From Halovenus aranensis (GTDB lineage: Archaea > Halobacteriota > Halobacteria > Halobacteriales > Haloarculaceae), in NCBI RefSeq assembly GCF_900100385.1, contig NZ_FNFC01000015.1, positions 1 through 64,000 of the forward strand: DNA of 64,000 nt, read 5' to 3'. Both the position numbers and the translations under genes were made by a program. This document shows positions 8,656 to 17,092 of the stretch, one piece after another. The notes under the pieces are model-generated. The model was not told the origin of the DNA. It was given only the letters and a program-made list of their open reading frames with translations, and ran no database searches. Position 1 is the stretch's first letter. The number at the start of each line of letters is the position of its first letter.

Positions 8656-9426
8656 TCAAAGGTCGTTAGAAATCCTCTCCGCGCCGTCCCACTCCGCGGA
8701 GTTATCGCGTGGCTCGTAGCCGAGTACGTCCTTGGCGCGTTCGAGCGAGTAGTACTTCCGGTCGTTGTCGGAGATGCCGTAGACGATTTCGTAGTCGTAG
8801 TCCGCCCGAAGCGCACAGTCGTGGATGTGGGCACAGTCACGCGGCGAGAGCCACATCGCCTGGCCGCGCTCGTAGTCGATGGGCGGGTGGTCTTCGTTCA
8901 GGTTACCGATGCGGATGTTACAGACGTCGATACCGTGCTCGTCGTGGTAGTACCGGCCCATAGTCTCGCCCGTGGCTTTGCTGATGCCGTACTTGTTGCC
9001 GGGACGGGGGAGTTCGGTGCCGTCGAGGCGGAACTCGTCGTCGGCGCGGTACATCTCGGGGGTGCGCTCGTCGGTCTCGAACGCACCGACAGCGTGGTTC
9101 GAGGACGCGAAGACGACGCGCTCGACACCGCACTCGACGGCGAGTTCGTAGACCGTGTGGGTGCCGTCGATGTTGTTCGTGAGGACGCTCCGCCAGGGGG
9201 CGTCACGCCGGGGGTCGCCCGCAAGGTGGATGACCGTACCCGCATCCGCCATCGCGGGGCGTACGTCCTCGGTCTCTTGTACGTCGCCGGTGAAATACGG
9301 CGCCTCTGGCTCCTCGGTCGGCTGGGTGTGATACATGAGCCGCCAGTCGTAGTCGTCGGCGAGGCGCTCGTAGACGGTCCGCCCGACGTGTCCGCCCGCT
9401 CCCGTGAGTAAGACCGGGTCGTCCAT
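8656..9426 (-). CDS. azf: NAD-dependent sugar dehydrogenase, Azf-like (SDR family)
   Basis: The 256-residue protein has the Rossmann motif GAGGHVG at residues 9-15, an LAGDP strand, the N-N-I-D-G-T segment and the catalytic YGISK pair, all marks of an extended short-chain dehydrogenase. The central and C-terminal blocks (SSNHAVGAFET, RLDGTELPRPGNKYG, YEIVYGISDNDRKYYS) closely match what I remember of Haloferax volcanii Azf, an NAD-dependent glucose-6-phosphate dehydrogenase of the oxidative pentose phosphate route. Uronate dehydrogenase is the nearest alternative. It is transcribed divergently from the sensor kinase, with 187 bases between the starts. It is a cytoplasmic enzyme. Confidence 0.8.
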   Translation of the reverse strand: MDDPVLLTGAGGHVGRTVYERLADDYDWRLMYHTQPTEEPEAPYFTGDVQETEDVRPAMADAGTVIHLAGDPRRDAPWRSVLTNNIDGTHTVYELAVECGVERVVFASSNHAVGAFETDERTPEMYRADDEFRLDGTELPRPGNKYGISKATGETMGRYYHDEHGIDVCNIRIGNLNEDHPPIDYERGQAMWLSPRDCAHIHDCALRADYDYEIVYGISDNDRKYYSLERAKDVLGYEPRDNSAEWDGAERISNDL

Positions 9427-9613
9427 TCAGTTCGAACAAGCACGACAGTCGATAAGTAGCATACGGTTCGTCTCGCTGTGGCTCGGCCCGCTGGAACGAC
9501 CCCGGTGGCTGGCAGTTTCGGTTTCTGGGAATCAGACGACTATTTACGTCGGTACAGCAGATAACCCTGCTCCACAGGGGGTGCCAGGCCGGAAGCTATC
9601 GGCCAACTATCAC

Positions 9614-12217
9614 ATGTTACGACTGAGTTACGTGTTCGTGTTCGCGGCCACCGGCATCGTCTGCCTGCTGGGGTTGTTCGGCGTCCGGTCGCTCGACCAT
9701 CCCGACACGCGCCGGAGTCTGGCGTGGTTGCTCGTGTTGAGTGGTGCGTGGTCGCTGTTGACGGCGCTCCAGTTGGCGCTCCAGCCGGGCCCGCGAGCGC
9801 GGGCGACACACACCGCCGCCCTCGTCGTCGGCATCGCGACGGTGTTCGCGTGGCTCGCGTTCGCGTCGGCGTATGCGGGCCGTCGGTACCACCGTCACCG
9901 GGCCATCCAACTCAGCGGCGCGGCCATCTTCCTCACAATCATCGGCGCGAAGCTGACGAACCCGATACACGGCGCGTATTTCGGCATGTCCGTCACGAGC
10001 GAGCCGTTCAGACACCTGACGCCAGTCTACTACACGCCACACTGGATTGTAACCGGCTTTGCCTACACTGCGGCAGGCGTCGGCTTTCTCTGGCTATTCG
10101 AGTCGTTCACTCGCAAAAGCGGGGACGATAACAGCCACCCGCACCTCTTGTACGCGCTCGTCATCGCCACCGGGCTCCCGGTCGTCCCCTTCGCGCTGGC
10201 GATGTTCGTCGACCCGCTCGTGTTTATCAACTACGAACCGCTGGGTGTCGCGGTCTTCGCACTCGGTGTCTTGTTCTACGCCCGGGCGGAGTTCACCCGG
10301 CACAGCTCGCCCGACCACTCCGCACTCGCAGACAACCTCTCCGACGGCGGGCTCGTCCTTGACGAGGCCGGCATCGTCATCGACTACAACGAGCAGGCAG
10401 CGGACGTGCTGGGGACGGGAGCGATTCCGCGCGCGCCGCTCGCGGACATCGACGCGGAACTCGCCGCACTGGACCCCGGCGAAACCAGGCGCGTGACCAG
10501 AGCGGTCAGCGGCCACGCGAGGACCTACGAGGCAAGCCGGGAACCGGCCCCGGACGCGCTCATCGCCGAGGAGATACTCACGCTCAAAGACGTGACCCGG
10601 GCCACGCGCCTCGAAGAGCTGACCGGTATCTACCAGGAAATCAGCGAGGCACTGGTCAACGTCACCGACCCCTGGGAGTTCGTCCAGAAGGTACCCGAAC
10701 GCTTCGAGTCCGTCGACGCCTACGCACTCGTCCGGCTGTCGACCGCCGGCGATATCGAACAGACAAGGAGTGGACTCGGCATCACGGACCGGACGATGCC
10801 AGCGGCCGACAGCGAGACGGCAGTCGGCGCGGCGACCGACTACGCGGAGTGGGCAGCGAGCGACGCGGGCGAGTCAGAGCCAGTGCGGGCAGCCACGGTC
10901 CAAGAGCAGAGCTACGAGACCCGGACAGCGACGACTGACGCCGCGTGGAGTCGCCGGGCACAGCGCCACGACATCACGGCCTGTCTCGCGGTTCCGGTGA
11001 GCTTCGAGGACCGCCAGCGGTTCGTGCTGGGCGTGTACACGGCGGACCCGACCGGGTTCGACGACGCAGAGCGCCAGCTAATCGAGGAAATCTGCCGGCG
11101 CATCCCCGAGACAATCGAGAGTATCGACGCCCACCGAGAGGCACTCCAGTACAAGAAGGCAATCGACCACGCGGGGGCTGCGATGTTCATCACCGACGCC
11201 GAGGGGACGATACAGTACGTCAACCCGGCGTTCGAGGGGCTCACCGGCTACACCGCCGAGGAGGCTGTCGGCGAGAACCCGCGGATACTCAACTCCGGCG
11301 AGATGGGCGAGGGCCACTACGAGCAGCTATGGCAGACGATTCTCTCGGGCAACGTCTTCGAAGAGCGGGTGGTCAACGAGACCAAACACGGCAACCGATA
11401 TATCACACAGCAGACGATTGCGCCGGTCACCGACGAGGACGGCGAGCCCGTCGCGTTCGTCGCTATCCAACTCGATGTGACAGATAAGCTCCTGCGCGAA
11501 CAGCGCCTGTCGGTCCTCCATCGAGTGTTGCGACACAACCTGCGGACCGCGATAAACGTCATCGACGGCCACGTCAACCTGCTCGCCGACCGGGTCGCCG
11601 ATCGAACCGGGGAGGTGCCCGCCGAGATACAGGCGTCGCTCGACACTATCAGCGAACGCACCGCCGAACTGGCCGACCACTCCGAAACGGCCCGGGACAT
11701 CGAGCAGTCGCTCTCTGCCGAGGCACTTGGAACGGTGTACGTTCCCGGGAAGGAACTCGCCGCAGTGGCCGAGGAGACGGCACGCGAACTCGGCGGTGAG
11801 TGTACCGTCGCGCTCGAATCCGGGGTGGCAAACAGGCAGGTCTACTCGGAGCTGAAACGGGTGCTCGCGGAGCTGGTCGAGAACGCCTTCCTCCACAGCG
11901 AGGCCCCGCCGTCTGCGGTCGACGTTCGCGTCCGGCTCGCAGCCGACGAGGAGCGGCTGACGATGACCGTCGAAGACGACGGGCCGGGTATCTCCGACCA
12001 GGAACTCATCTTCCTGGAGGAGGGACAGGAAGACCAGCTCCACCACGGCAGCGGGCTGGGGCTGTGGATGATAAACTGGCTCACCGTCTCGCTCGGCGGG
12101 TCGGTGACTGCCTCGACAGGCGAGGACGGGACGACAATTAGCGTCACCGTCCCGCTCCAGGGACGGGCCAGACAGGAGGCTGCTGTTGACCCGCCGGTCG
12201 CCGGGACCGACGGGTAG
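9614..12217 (+). CDS. Membrane sensor histidine kinase (7TM-PAS-GAF-PAS-HK)
   Basis: With ATG 9614 the protein has 867 residues. About seven hydrophobic spans cover residues 1-215. They are followed by a PAS domain (DGGLVLDEAGIVIDYNEQA), a GAF-like region, a second PAS domain (GAAMFITDAEGTIQYVNPAF), a phospho-acceptor helix (LHRVLRHNLRTAINV) and an ATPase domain with the N box (LAELVENAFLH), DDGPGIS and GSGLGLWMINW. It probably senses a membrane or cytoplasmic signal and phosphorylates an unlinked response regulator, since none is adjacent. A longer frame to 9404 overlaps the divergent gene and lacks membrane character, so I chose 9614. Confidence 0.85.
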   Translation: MLRLSYVFVFAATGIVCLLGLFGVRSLDHPDTRRSLAWLLVLSGAWSLLTALQLALQPGPRARATHTAALVVGIATVFAWLAFASAYAGRRYHRHRAIQLSGAAIFLTIIGAKLTNPIHGAYFGMSVTSEPFRHLTPVYYTPHWIVTGFAYTAAGVGFLWLFESFTRKSGDDNSHPHLLYALVIATGLPVVPFALAMFVDPLVFINYEPLGVAVFALGVLFYARAEFTRHSSPDHSALADNLSDGGLVLDEAGIVIDYNEQAADVLGTGAIPRAPLADIDAELAALDPGETRRVTRAVSGHARTYEASREPAPDALIAEEILTLKDVTRATRLEELTGIYQEISEALVNVTDPWEFVQKVPERFESVDAYALVRLSTAGDIEQTRSGLGITDRTMPAADSETAVGAATDYAEWAASDAGESEPVRAATVQEQSYETRTATTDAAWSRRAQRHDITACLAVPVSFEDRQRFVLGVYTADPTGFDDAERQLIEEICRRIPETIESIDAHREALQYKKAIDHAGAAMFITDAEGTIQYVNPAFEGLTGYTAEEAVGENPRILNSGEMGEGHYEQLWQTILSGNVFEERVVNETKHGNRYITQQTIAPVTDEDGEPVAFVAIQLDVTDKLLREQRLSVLHRVLRHNLRTAINVIDGHVNLLADRVADRTGEVPAEIQASLDTISERTAELADHSETARDIEQSLSAEALGTVYVPGKELAAVAEETARELGGECTVALESGVANRQVYSELKRVLAELVENAFLHSEAPPSAVDVRVRLAADEERLTMTVEDDGPGISDQELIFLEEGQEDQLHHGSGLGLWMINWLTVSLGGSVTASTGEDGTTISVTVPLQGRARQEAAVDPPVAGTDG

Positions 12218-12256
12218 ATACGCGCTCGTCACGAACGTCCGACGAGCTACTCCAGC

Positions 12257-12619
12257 ATGACCGACACGACACCGACCGACGCGGAGGCGGCCTGTTTCGA
12301 GGCGGGCATCAAGTTCGGCTCGCTGTACCACCAGTTCGCGGGGACGCCGGTCAGTCCCGAGAGCGCCCCCTCAATCGCACGAGCGATGGAGGAGGCAATC
12401 GAGAACCAGCCACACTGTGTCGACGTGACAGTCACGCCCGACACCGACAGACTCGCGGCCGCCATCGCCGAGGGGTCGGCGAGTTACACCGAACTCACCG
12501 GCGAGTTCATGCAGGTAGCGTTGACAATCGAGTACGAGGGCGTTCGCGTCGTCGCCGAGATGGAACTGGTCGACGGCTACCCGCTGATGCAGCCCGTATC
12601 AGTGACAGAGCGAGAGTGA
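12257..12619 (+). CDS. mptD: Dihydroneopterin aldolase (archaeal MptD type)
   Basis: The 120-residue protein matches the archaeal MptD (COG2098) family by length and by the N-terminal block CFEAGIKFGSLYHQFAGTPVS. The family converts 7,8-dihydroneopterin to 6-hydroxymethyl-dihydropterin in pterin (folate or methanopterin) synthesis. The C-terminus MELVDGYPLMQPVSV also fits the family pattern as I remember it. It lies 39 bases after the sensor kinase and overlaps the start region of the lipoate-ligase-like gene, so it probably shares a transcript with the latter. It is cytoplasmic and unrelated in sequence to bacterial FolB. Confidence 0.85.
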   Translation: MTDTTPTDAEAACFEAGIKFGSLYHQFAGTPVSPESAPSIARAMEEAIENQPHCVDVTVTPDTDRLAAAIAEGSASYTELTGEFMQVALTIEYEGVRVVAEMELVDGYPLMQPVSVTERE

Positions 12620-12621
12620 CC

Positions 12622-13287
12622 ATGTACGTGCTGCGTGGCCGGAGGGAGTCCCTCGCTGCGGACCTGGCGGCGACCGACGACCTCGTCGAGCGGACCCGGG
12701 ACACCGGCGAGCCCGGCGTCCGGGTCTGGCGACCGCCGAAAAACGTCGCCTTCGGCCGACGGGACGGCAACCGGGACGGCTACGAGCGAGCGCGCGAGGC
12801 GGCAACAGCCCACGGCTACCCAATCGCCGAGCGCAGCGTCGGCGGTCACGCCGTCGCCTTCACCGGCAGCACCGTCGCGTTCGCTGTCGCCGAACCAGTC
12901 GAGGATTCACGGACTGGCATCACCGACCGGTACGACCGCGTGACCGGACGAGTGAACGCCGCGCTCGAGGAGCTCGGCGTCGACGCCCACGAGGGCGAGC
13001 CAGAAGGAGCCTTCTGTCCGGGAACACACTCGCTGTCTGGGACAGGAAAGATAGCCGGGCTGGCCCAGCGGGTCCACAGCGACGTGGCCGTCACCTCCGG
13101 CATTCTGCTGGTTGAAGACCACGAGGCCGTCGCCGACGTGCTCGCGCCCATCTACGACGCGCTCGCAGTCGATTTCGAGCGCGAGGCAGTCGGGAGCATC
13201 GCCAGAGCCGGCGGCGACACCGACCGCGTCGTCGAGTCGCTTATCGACCGCCTGACCGCGGGTAGCGTGACCGTCGACAGCGTGTAG
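12622..13287 (+). CDS. Lipoate-protein ligase A-like protein
   Basis: The 221-residue product resembles the biotin/lipoate ligase catalytic fold: WRPPKNVAFGRRD, then RSVGGHAVAFTGSTVAFA, then GTHSLSGTGKIAGLAQR, where the lysine of SGTGKIAG fits the conserved lipoyl-AMP-binding lysine. It is shorter than full LplA and lacks the C-terminal accessory domain. It would attach lipoate or octanoate to acyl-carrier domains such as GcvH or 2-oxoacid dehydrogenase E2. A GTG at 12616 that overlaps the stop of mptD is an alternative start. Amidotransferase or octanoyltransferase activity cannot be excluded. Confidence 0.75.
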   Translation: MYVLRGRRESLAADLAATDDLVERTRDTGEPGVRVWRPPKNVAFGRRDGNRDGYERAREAATAHGYPIAERSVGGHAVAFTGSTVAFAVAEPVEDSRTGITDRYDRVTGRVNAALEELGVDAHEGEPEGAFCPGTHSLSGTGKIAGLAQRVHSDVAVTSGILLVEDHEAVADVLAPIYDALAVDFEREAVGSIARAGGDTDRVVESLIDRLTAGSVTVDSV

Positions 13288-13342
13288 TGGCGTCGTCGGC
13301 GTCGTTCGGGAGACTTACCACCCCTCGGCGTAGAGCGTGGAT

Positions 13343-14632
13343 ATGCTCATTCGGAACGCGACGCTTGCGGACGGGCGCACCCGAGACGTTCGCGTCGGCG
13401 GCGAGCGGATTGCCGCCGTCAGCGACGACCTCGAAGCAGACGACGAGCGTGTCCTCGACGCGACGGGGATGCGGCTGCTGCCGGGGATGATCGACGTACA
13501 CGTCCACTTCCGTCAGCCTGGCTTTGGCCACAAAGAGACCTGGGAGACGGGAACGAAAAGCGCCGCCGCCGGCGGCGTCACGACGGTCGTCGACCAGCCG
13601 AACACGGAGCCGCCGACGGTCGACGGCCCGGCAGTCGAGGAGAAACTCGGGTACGCCGAACAGGCCCACGTCGATTTCGGTATCAACGGCGGCGTCACCG
13701 CCGACTGGGAGCCGGCGACGCTGTTCGACCAGCCGCTGTTTGCCCTCGGGGAGGTGTTTCTCGCGGACTCGACGGGCGAGATGGGCATCGACACCTCGCT
13801 GTACGCCGAGGCTCTCGAACAGGCCAGCGAGCACGACGTGACCGTCACCGTCCACGCCGAGGACGAGACGCTGTTCAACGAGAGCGCCAGAGAGCGCGAC
13901 GACGCCGACGCCTGGAGCGCCTACCGCCGTCCACAGGCCGAGCGAGAGGCCGTCCGCCGGGCCTGTGAGTTGGCGACAGAGCGTGACATCCAGATTCACG
14001 TCGCCCACACGAGCACGCCGGAGGGTATCGACATCGCCGCCGAACACGGGATGACCTGCGAGGTGACGCCACACCACCTCTTTCTCTCGCGCCAGCAGCT
14101 CTCCGACCTGGGCACCCACGGCGTCATGAACCCACCGCTACGGCGGGAAACGCTTCGCTCACGTGTCTACGAACGCGTCGCCGACGGCACCGTCGACATG
14201 ATTGCGACCGACCACGCGCCACACACGCGCGAGGAGAAAGACGTGGGCGTCTGGGACGCCCCCAGCGGCGTGCCGGGCGTCGAGACTGTGCTCCCGCTGT
14301 TGCTCGTCGAAGCCGAACGCGGCCGCCTCGACTACGAACGGGTGCGAGACCTGACCGCGACCAACCCCGCAGACGTGTTCGACCTCCCCGACCGGGGCCG
14401 GGTGCACGAAGGCAACTACGCCGACCTCGTGCTGGTCGACCCGGACGAAGTCACCGAGATACGGGGAGAACGGCTACACACGAACTGCCCGTGGACGCCC
14501 TTCGAGGGGTGGGACGCGCTGTTCCCCGAGTGGACGATGGTCCGTGGGAGGCGTGTCTTCGAACGTGACGCCCAAGAGCCGTTCGGCGACCCACAGGGGA
14601 GAAATATCCGCACTGTCACCGAGTCTAAGTAA
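13343..14632 (+). CDS. pyrC: Dihydroorotase
   Basis: The 429-residue amidohydrolase converts carbamoyl-aspartate to dihydroorotate in pyrimidine synthesis. Metal-binding and active-site motifs appear in order: DVHVHFRQPG, TVHAEDE, IHVAHTST, CEVTPHHL and MIATDHAPH. The HFRQPG form and the ATDHAPH block favour dihydroorotase over allantoinase or hydantoinase. An in-frame GTG two codons upstream (13337) is possible. It is convergent with the thioredoxin gene, leaving only 15 bases between the two stops. No other pyr gene is in the window. Confidence 0.92.
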   Translation: MLIRNATLADGRTRDVRVGGERIAAVSDDLEADDERVLDATGMRLLPGMIDVHVHFRQPGFGHKETWETGTKSAAAGGVTTVVDQPNTEPPTVDGPAVEEKLGYAEQAHVDFGINGGVTADWEPATLFDQPLFALGEVFLADSTGEMGIDTSLYAEALEQASEHDVTVTVHAEDETLFNESARERDDADAWSAYRRPQAEREAVRRACELATERDIQIHVAHTSTPEGIDIAAEHGMTCEVTPHHLFLSRQQLSDLGTHGVMNPPLRRETLRSRVYERVADGTVDMIATDHAPHTREEKDVGVWDAPSGVPGVETVLPLLLVEAERGRLDYERVRDLTATNPADVFDLPDRGRVHEGNYADLVLVDPDEVTEIRGERLHTNCPWTPFEGWDALFPEWTMVRGRRVFERDAQEPFGDPQGRNIRTVTESK

Positions 14633-14647
14633 AGAGCGTCGGCGACG

Positions 14648-15001
14648 CTACGCGGTGTAGCTCTCGACGAGCGAGCGCAGTTCGTCTTCGCCCTGGACGC
14701 CGACAATCTCTTCGACCTGCTCGCCGTCTGCGAACAACACGAGCGTCGGGACGCCGCGAACCCCGTAAGCGGTGGCGAGTTGCTGGTTCGCGTCGACATC
14801 GACCTTGGCGACGGCCGCATCCGTCTCGGCCGCGAGCGTCTCGACGATTGGTTCGAGCATCTTACACGGACCACACCAGTCGGCGTAAAAGTCCGCGAGC
14901 ACGACATCGTAATCGGCGACGGTCTCGTCGAGGTCGGCTTCGCCGTCGATATGCATCGGTTCCTCGGGCGCGACAGCGTCGGTCGCAGTATCAGTTGCCA
15001 T
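14648..15001 (-). CDS. trxA: Thioredoxin
   Basis: The 117-residue protein has the redox motif WCGPC at residues 42-46 inside VVLADFYADWCGPCKMLEP, and the cis-proline block RGVPTLVLF. These are standard thioredoxin marks. The start at 15001 is supported by a TATA-like CCTTAA about 30 bases upstream, giving a nearly leaderless message, and a 17-base palindrome sits directly before that box. The shared palindrome links it to the sulfur genes to its right, where it may supply reductant for sulfur transfer by rhodanese, TusA or DsrE-like carriers. That link is inference. Confidence 0.92.
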   Translation of the reverse strand: MATDTATDAVAPEEPMHIDGEADLDETVADYDVVLADFYADWCGPCKMLEPIVETLAAETDAAVAKVDVDANQQLATAYGVRGVPTLVLFADGEQVEEIVGVQGEDELRSLVESYTA

Positions 15002-15036
15002 CACACACTGTTTGGTGCTGGCCGTAGTTAAGGGTT

Positions 15037-15053
15037 TTGTAGAAATTACACAA
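15037..15053 (-). promoter_or_regulatory. Candidate sulfur-locus operator at trxA
   Basis: On the minus strand the site reads TTGTGTAATTTCTACAA, an imperfect palindrome. It ends three bases before the TATA-like CCTTAAC of trxA. The same pattern stands at the same distance before three other genes of this locus. Confidence 0.6.
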
Positions 15054-15106
15054 TACAACGAGAAGAGGAGCTGGCCCCGACAGGACCTGTGATAGCTCGG
15101 CGGTCG

Positions 15107-15508
15107 TTATGCGTCAGCAGACTGTATCGAAGTCTCGTCTTCGTATTTCGTCTCGAACTCCTGGATGAGCTGTCCCATCTTGGCGTACCAGTCGTTGAGG
15201 AGGCGCTGCATGTTGTCGGCGATTTTCGAGGGGTCGGTCGGCCGGTAGACGTGGTAGTAGCCTCCCTGGTCGTAGTTGACCTGTTCTTTCTGGATGAAGC
15301 CCGCCTGGATAAGACGCTGGACCGCCCGGTAGGCAGTCGAGCGCTCTCTGTCGACGCGCTCGGCAATCTCGTCGACGGTCTGTGGCTCTTCGACTTCGAC
15401 GAGAACCCTGAACACGTCCTTGTCGAGCTGTTTGAGGCCGTGGAAACACTCGAGTAGGCCCTCACACTGCATGTCCTGTCGTAGCTGTTCAGACATCGAA
15501 TCTGGCAT
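15107..15508 (-). CDS. Winged-helix transcriptional regulator, likely of the sulfur locus
   Basis: The 133-residue protein has a winged helix at about residues 28-95 (DKDVFRVLVEVEEPQTVDEIAERVDRERSTAYRAVQRL), similar to TrmB or MarR-type archaeal regulators, and an amphipathic C-terminal helix probably used for dimerisation. Its only two cysteines are C15 and C21, before the DNA-binding domain; paired cysteines are the sensing residues in known persulfide sensors such as BigR/SqrR, so a thiol or sulfane-sulfur sensor is an attractive inference. A TATA-like TTTTAA about 30 bases upstream supports the start at 15508. Its own promoter carries the 17-base palindrome, which suggests self-regulation. 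Confidence 0.8.
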   Translation of the reverse strand: MPDSMSEQLRQDMQCEGLLECFHGLKQLDKDVFRVLVEVEEPQTVDEIAERVDRERSTAYRAVQRLIQAGFIQKEQVNYDQGGYYHVYRPTDPSKIADNMQRLLNDWYAKMGQLIQEFETKYEDETSIQSADA

Positions 15509-15548
15509 CTTTCTTACGATTGGATTGGGACTACGCGGTTAAAAGAAT

Positions 15549-15565
15549 TTGCATGAATTGCACAA
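15549..15565 (-). promoter_or_regulatory. Candidate sulfur-locus operator at the regulator gene
   Basis: On the minus strand the site reads TTGTGCAATTCATGCAA. It ends six to eight bases before the TATA-like CTTTTAACC of the winged-helix gene. It is the most symmetric copy with that at 23519-23535. Confidence 0.6.
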
Positions 15566-15578
15566 TCCTGTAGACAGT

Positions 15579-16607
15579 TCAGTCGGCGGCCTGTGCTGTG
15601 ACGGTGGTGCGCTCGCGGAGCGCGCTCACCGTGCTGTAGACGACGGCACCGCTGACAAGCAGTGCCGAGCCGAGAATCAACACCAGGCTCACGACGTCGA
15701 AGGCATCGATTCCGTAGACGTTACCGAGTTCGCGGACGGCCACGGCGACGGCGCCGCCGAGGAGCATCACGCCGAAGTAGACCTTGATTTCGTCTTCGTC
15801 GACGATGCTCGTCGCCGCCGACCCGATGCGCGCGCCGAGCGCGCTGCCGGCGAGCAGTGGCAACACGATACTGAGATTGACACCGCCGTCGAGCGCGTAG
15901 GTGAAACTCCCGATACCACCCGAGAAGACGATTTCGAAGAGGTCCGTCCCGACGGCGATAGGGACGGGCACCCCGATGAGATAGAACAGCGCAGGCATGC
16001 GGATGAAGCCGCCACCGACGCCCAGAAAGCCCGACAGCAGCCCCGTGGCGAAGGCGACACCGAGAATCATCCACAGCGACACCGTGACCCCGCCCCGGAG
16101 GTCTATCATCGGCGGCACCCGGTAGGACTGAATCGTCTTGGCGATGTCGGGAATCTCGTCGGCGTCGGCCGGGTCGTCAGCCGCGTCGTGGTCGATACCG
16201 CCGTCACTGCCCGTCACCGCCTCGTAGGTCACGAAGACGCCGATACCGCCGAGCAACACGACGTAGGTGACGCTGATGATGCTCCCGGCCAGCCCCAGGT
16301 CTTCGAGGTGTAACACCACCTCCTTGCCGACCTCGATGCCAGCGGTCGTCCCCGCAATCATCAACACCCCGAGCTTGTAGTCGACCTGCCCGAGGTCGCG
16401 GTGTTTCAGCGTCGCGATGACCGAGGTACCGAACACGAAGGCGAGTCCGCTCCCGACGGCGACCCGCGAGGGGTAGCCCATCACCAGCAGCGCCGGTGTA
16501 ACGAGAAACGAGCCGCCCATCCCGAAAAAGCCGAACAGGATACCGATGAGTAGTCCGAAGCCGACGAACAGTACGAGCAACGCCGGACTGAGTCCGAAGA
16601 TAGCCAT
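15579..16607 (-). CDS. TauE/SafE-family sulfite/organosulfur transporter
   Basis: The 342-residue protein has about eight to nine hydrophobic segments. It shows the duplicated TauE/SafE pattern: FGMGGSFLVTPALLVMGYPSRVAVGSGLAF in the first half and LGVGGGFIRMPALFYLIGVPVPIAVGTDLF in the second. A longer cytoplasmic loop separates the halves, near residues 135-165. The family exports sulfite, sulfoacetate or related anions. Its ATG directly follows the stop of the small membrane gene at 16,608, with no spacer, so both come from one message. Context with persulfide dioxygenase suggests sulfite or thiosulfate as substrate, by inference. Confidence 0.85.
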   Translation of the reverse strand: MAIFGLSPALLVLFVGFGLLIGILFGFFGMGGSFLVTPALLVMGYPSRVAVGSGLAFVFGTSVIATLKHRDLGQVDYKLGVLMIAGTTAGIEVGKEVVLHLEDLGLAGSIISVTYVVLLGGIGVFVTYEAVTGSDGGIDHDAADDPADADEIPDIAKTIQSYRVPPMIDLRGGVTVSLWMILGVAFATGLLSGFLGVGGGFIRMPALFYLIGVPVPIAVGTDLFEIVFSGGIGSFTYALDGGVNLSIVLPLLAGSALGARIGSAATSIVDEDEIKVYFGVMLLGGAVAVAVRELGNVYGIDAFDVVSLVLILGSALLVSGAVVYSTVSALRERTTVTAQAAD

Positions 16608-16757
16608 CTATGTGCGTTTGATTCGGTCGAGGAGTTGTTGGCCGACCATCCCTTCTAGCGCGCCGTATCCGACATAGAGGACGAGTGCCTCCACGAGTAC
16701 CGCACCGATGAGCAAGCCCGCCTCTACGGCCGGTGGATAGCTCCCGAACGTTACCAT
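16608..16757 (-). CDS. 49-residue membrane protein (DUF7512-like)
   Basis: The frame MVTFGSYPPAVEAGLLIGAV... contains one long hydrophobic segment ending VLYVGYGALEGM and a basic tail (LLDRIKRT). Short proteins with this ALVLYVGYGALE block are, as I recall, grouped as DUF7512 and often sit beside TauE/SafE genes in haloarchaea. The stop abuts the ATG of TauE/SafE, so it is likely a partner subunit or coupling peptide. A TATA-like GTTAATTA lies about 75 bases upstream with the 17-base palindrome before it. Confidence 0.75.
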   Translation of the reverse strand: MVTFGSYPPAVEAGLLIGAVLVEALVLYVGYGALEGMVGQQLLDRIKRT

Positions 16758-17092
16758 CGCGTCTCACCGCCAATGTTGCATGGTTGTGTTACTATCATAC
16801 ACTGCTTCAACAGCCCCTACTCGGCGGACGTAATTAACAGTTTTGAACGAAACAGACAATACTATTTCTACGAATTACATCGGTAAGAGAGGTGAATAGC
16901 GTCATAAGTTATAGAGATATACCGACACGAGCGCCGTATCTTGCGGTACGTCGTCTGCTCGCGGCGCCCAAACCAGTTGCCGCGAGAAGCCAGCGAGTGA
17001 CACAGACGATACTACGGTGTCTCTTTGCCATCAGTATTGTGTATTTCTGAAATACTGTTTCGTCGACCGCTCTGTGCAGACTCGCTGTGGCC
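16758..17092. other. Intergenic region between PiT gene and TauE operon
   Basis: It holds the promoter and palindrome of the small membrane protein-TauE operon (16843-16859). A second, weaker copy, TTGTGTATTTCTGAAAT, lies at 17036-17052. It is framed by an inverted repeat, CAGTATT with AATACTG, at 17032-17057. This second element is just past the end of the PiT gene and could also act as a hairpin terminator. I see no gene. Confidence 0.5.
16843..16859 (-). promoter_or_regulatory. Candidate sulfur-locus operator at the TauE operon
   Basis: On the minus strand the site reads TTGTCTGTTTCGTTCAA, keeping the outer TTGT and CAA but with a weaker centre. It ends a few bases before the TATA-like GTTAATTA, the same geometry as at trxA. 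Confidence 0.5.

Noticed and set aside
8821-9411. A 196-codon plus-strand frame across the azf gene
   Set aside because: It is the antisense shadow of a well-supported dehydrogenase and has the low-complexity Val and Asp content typical of such shadows.
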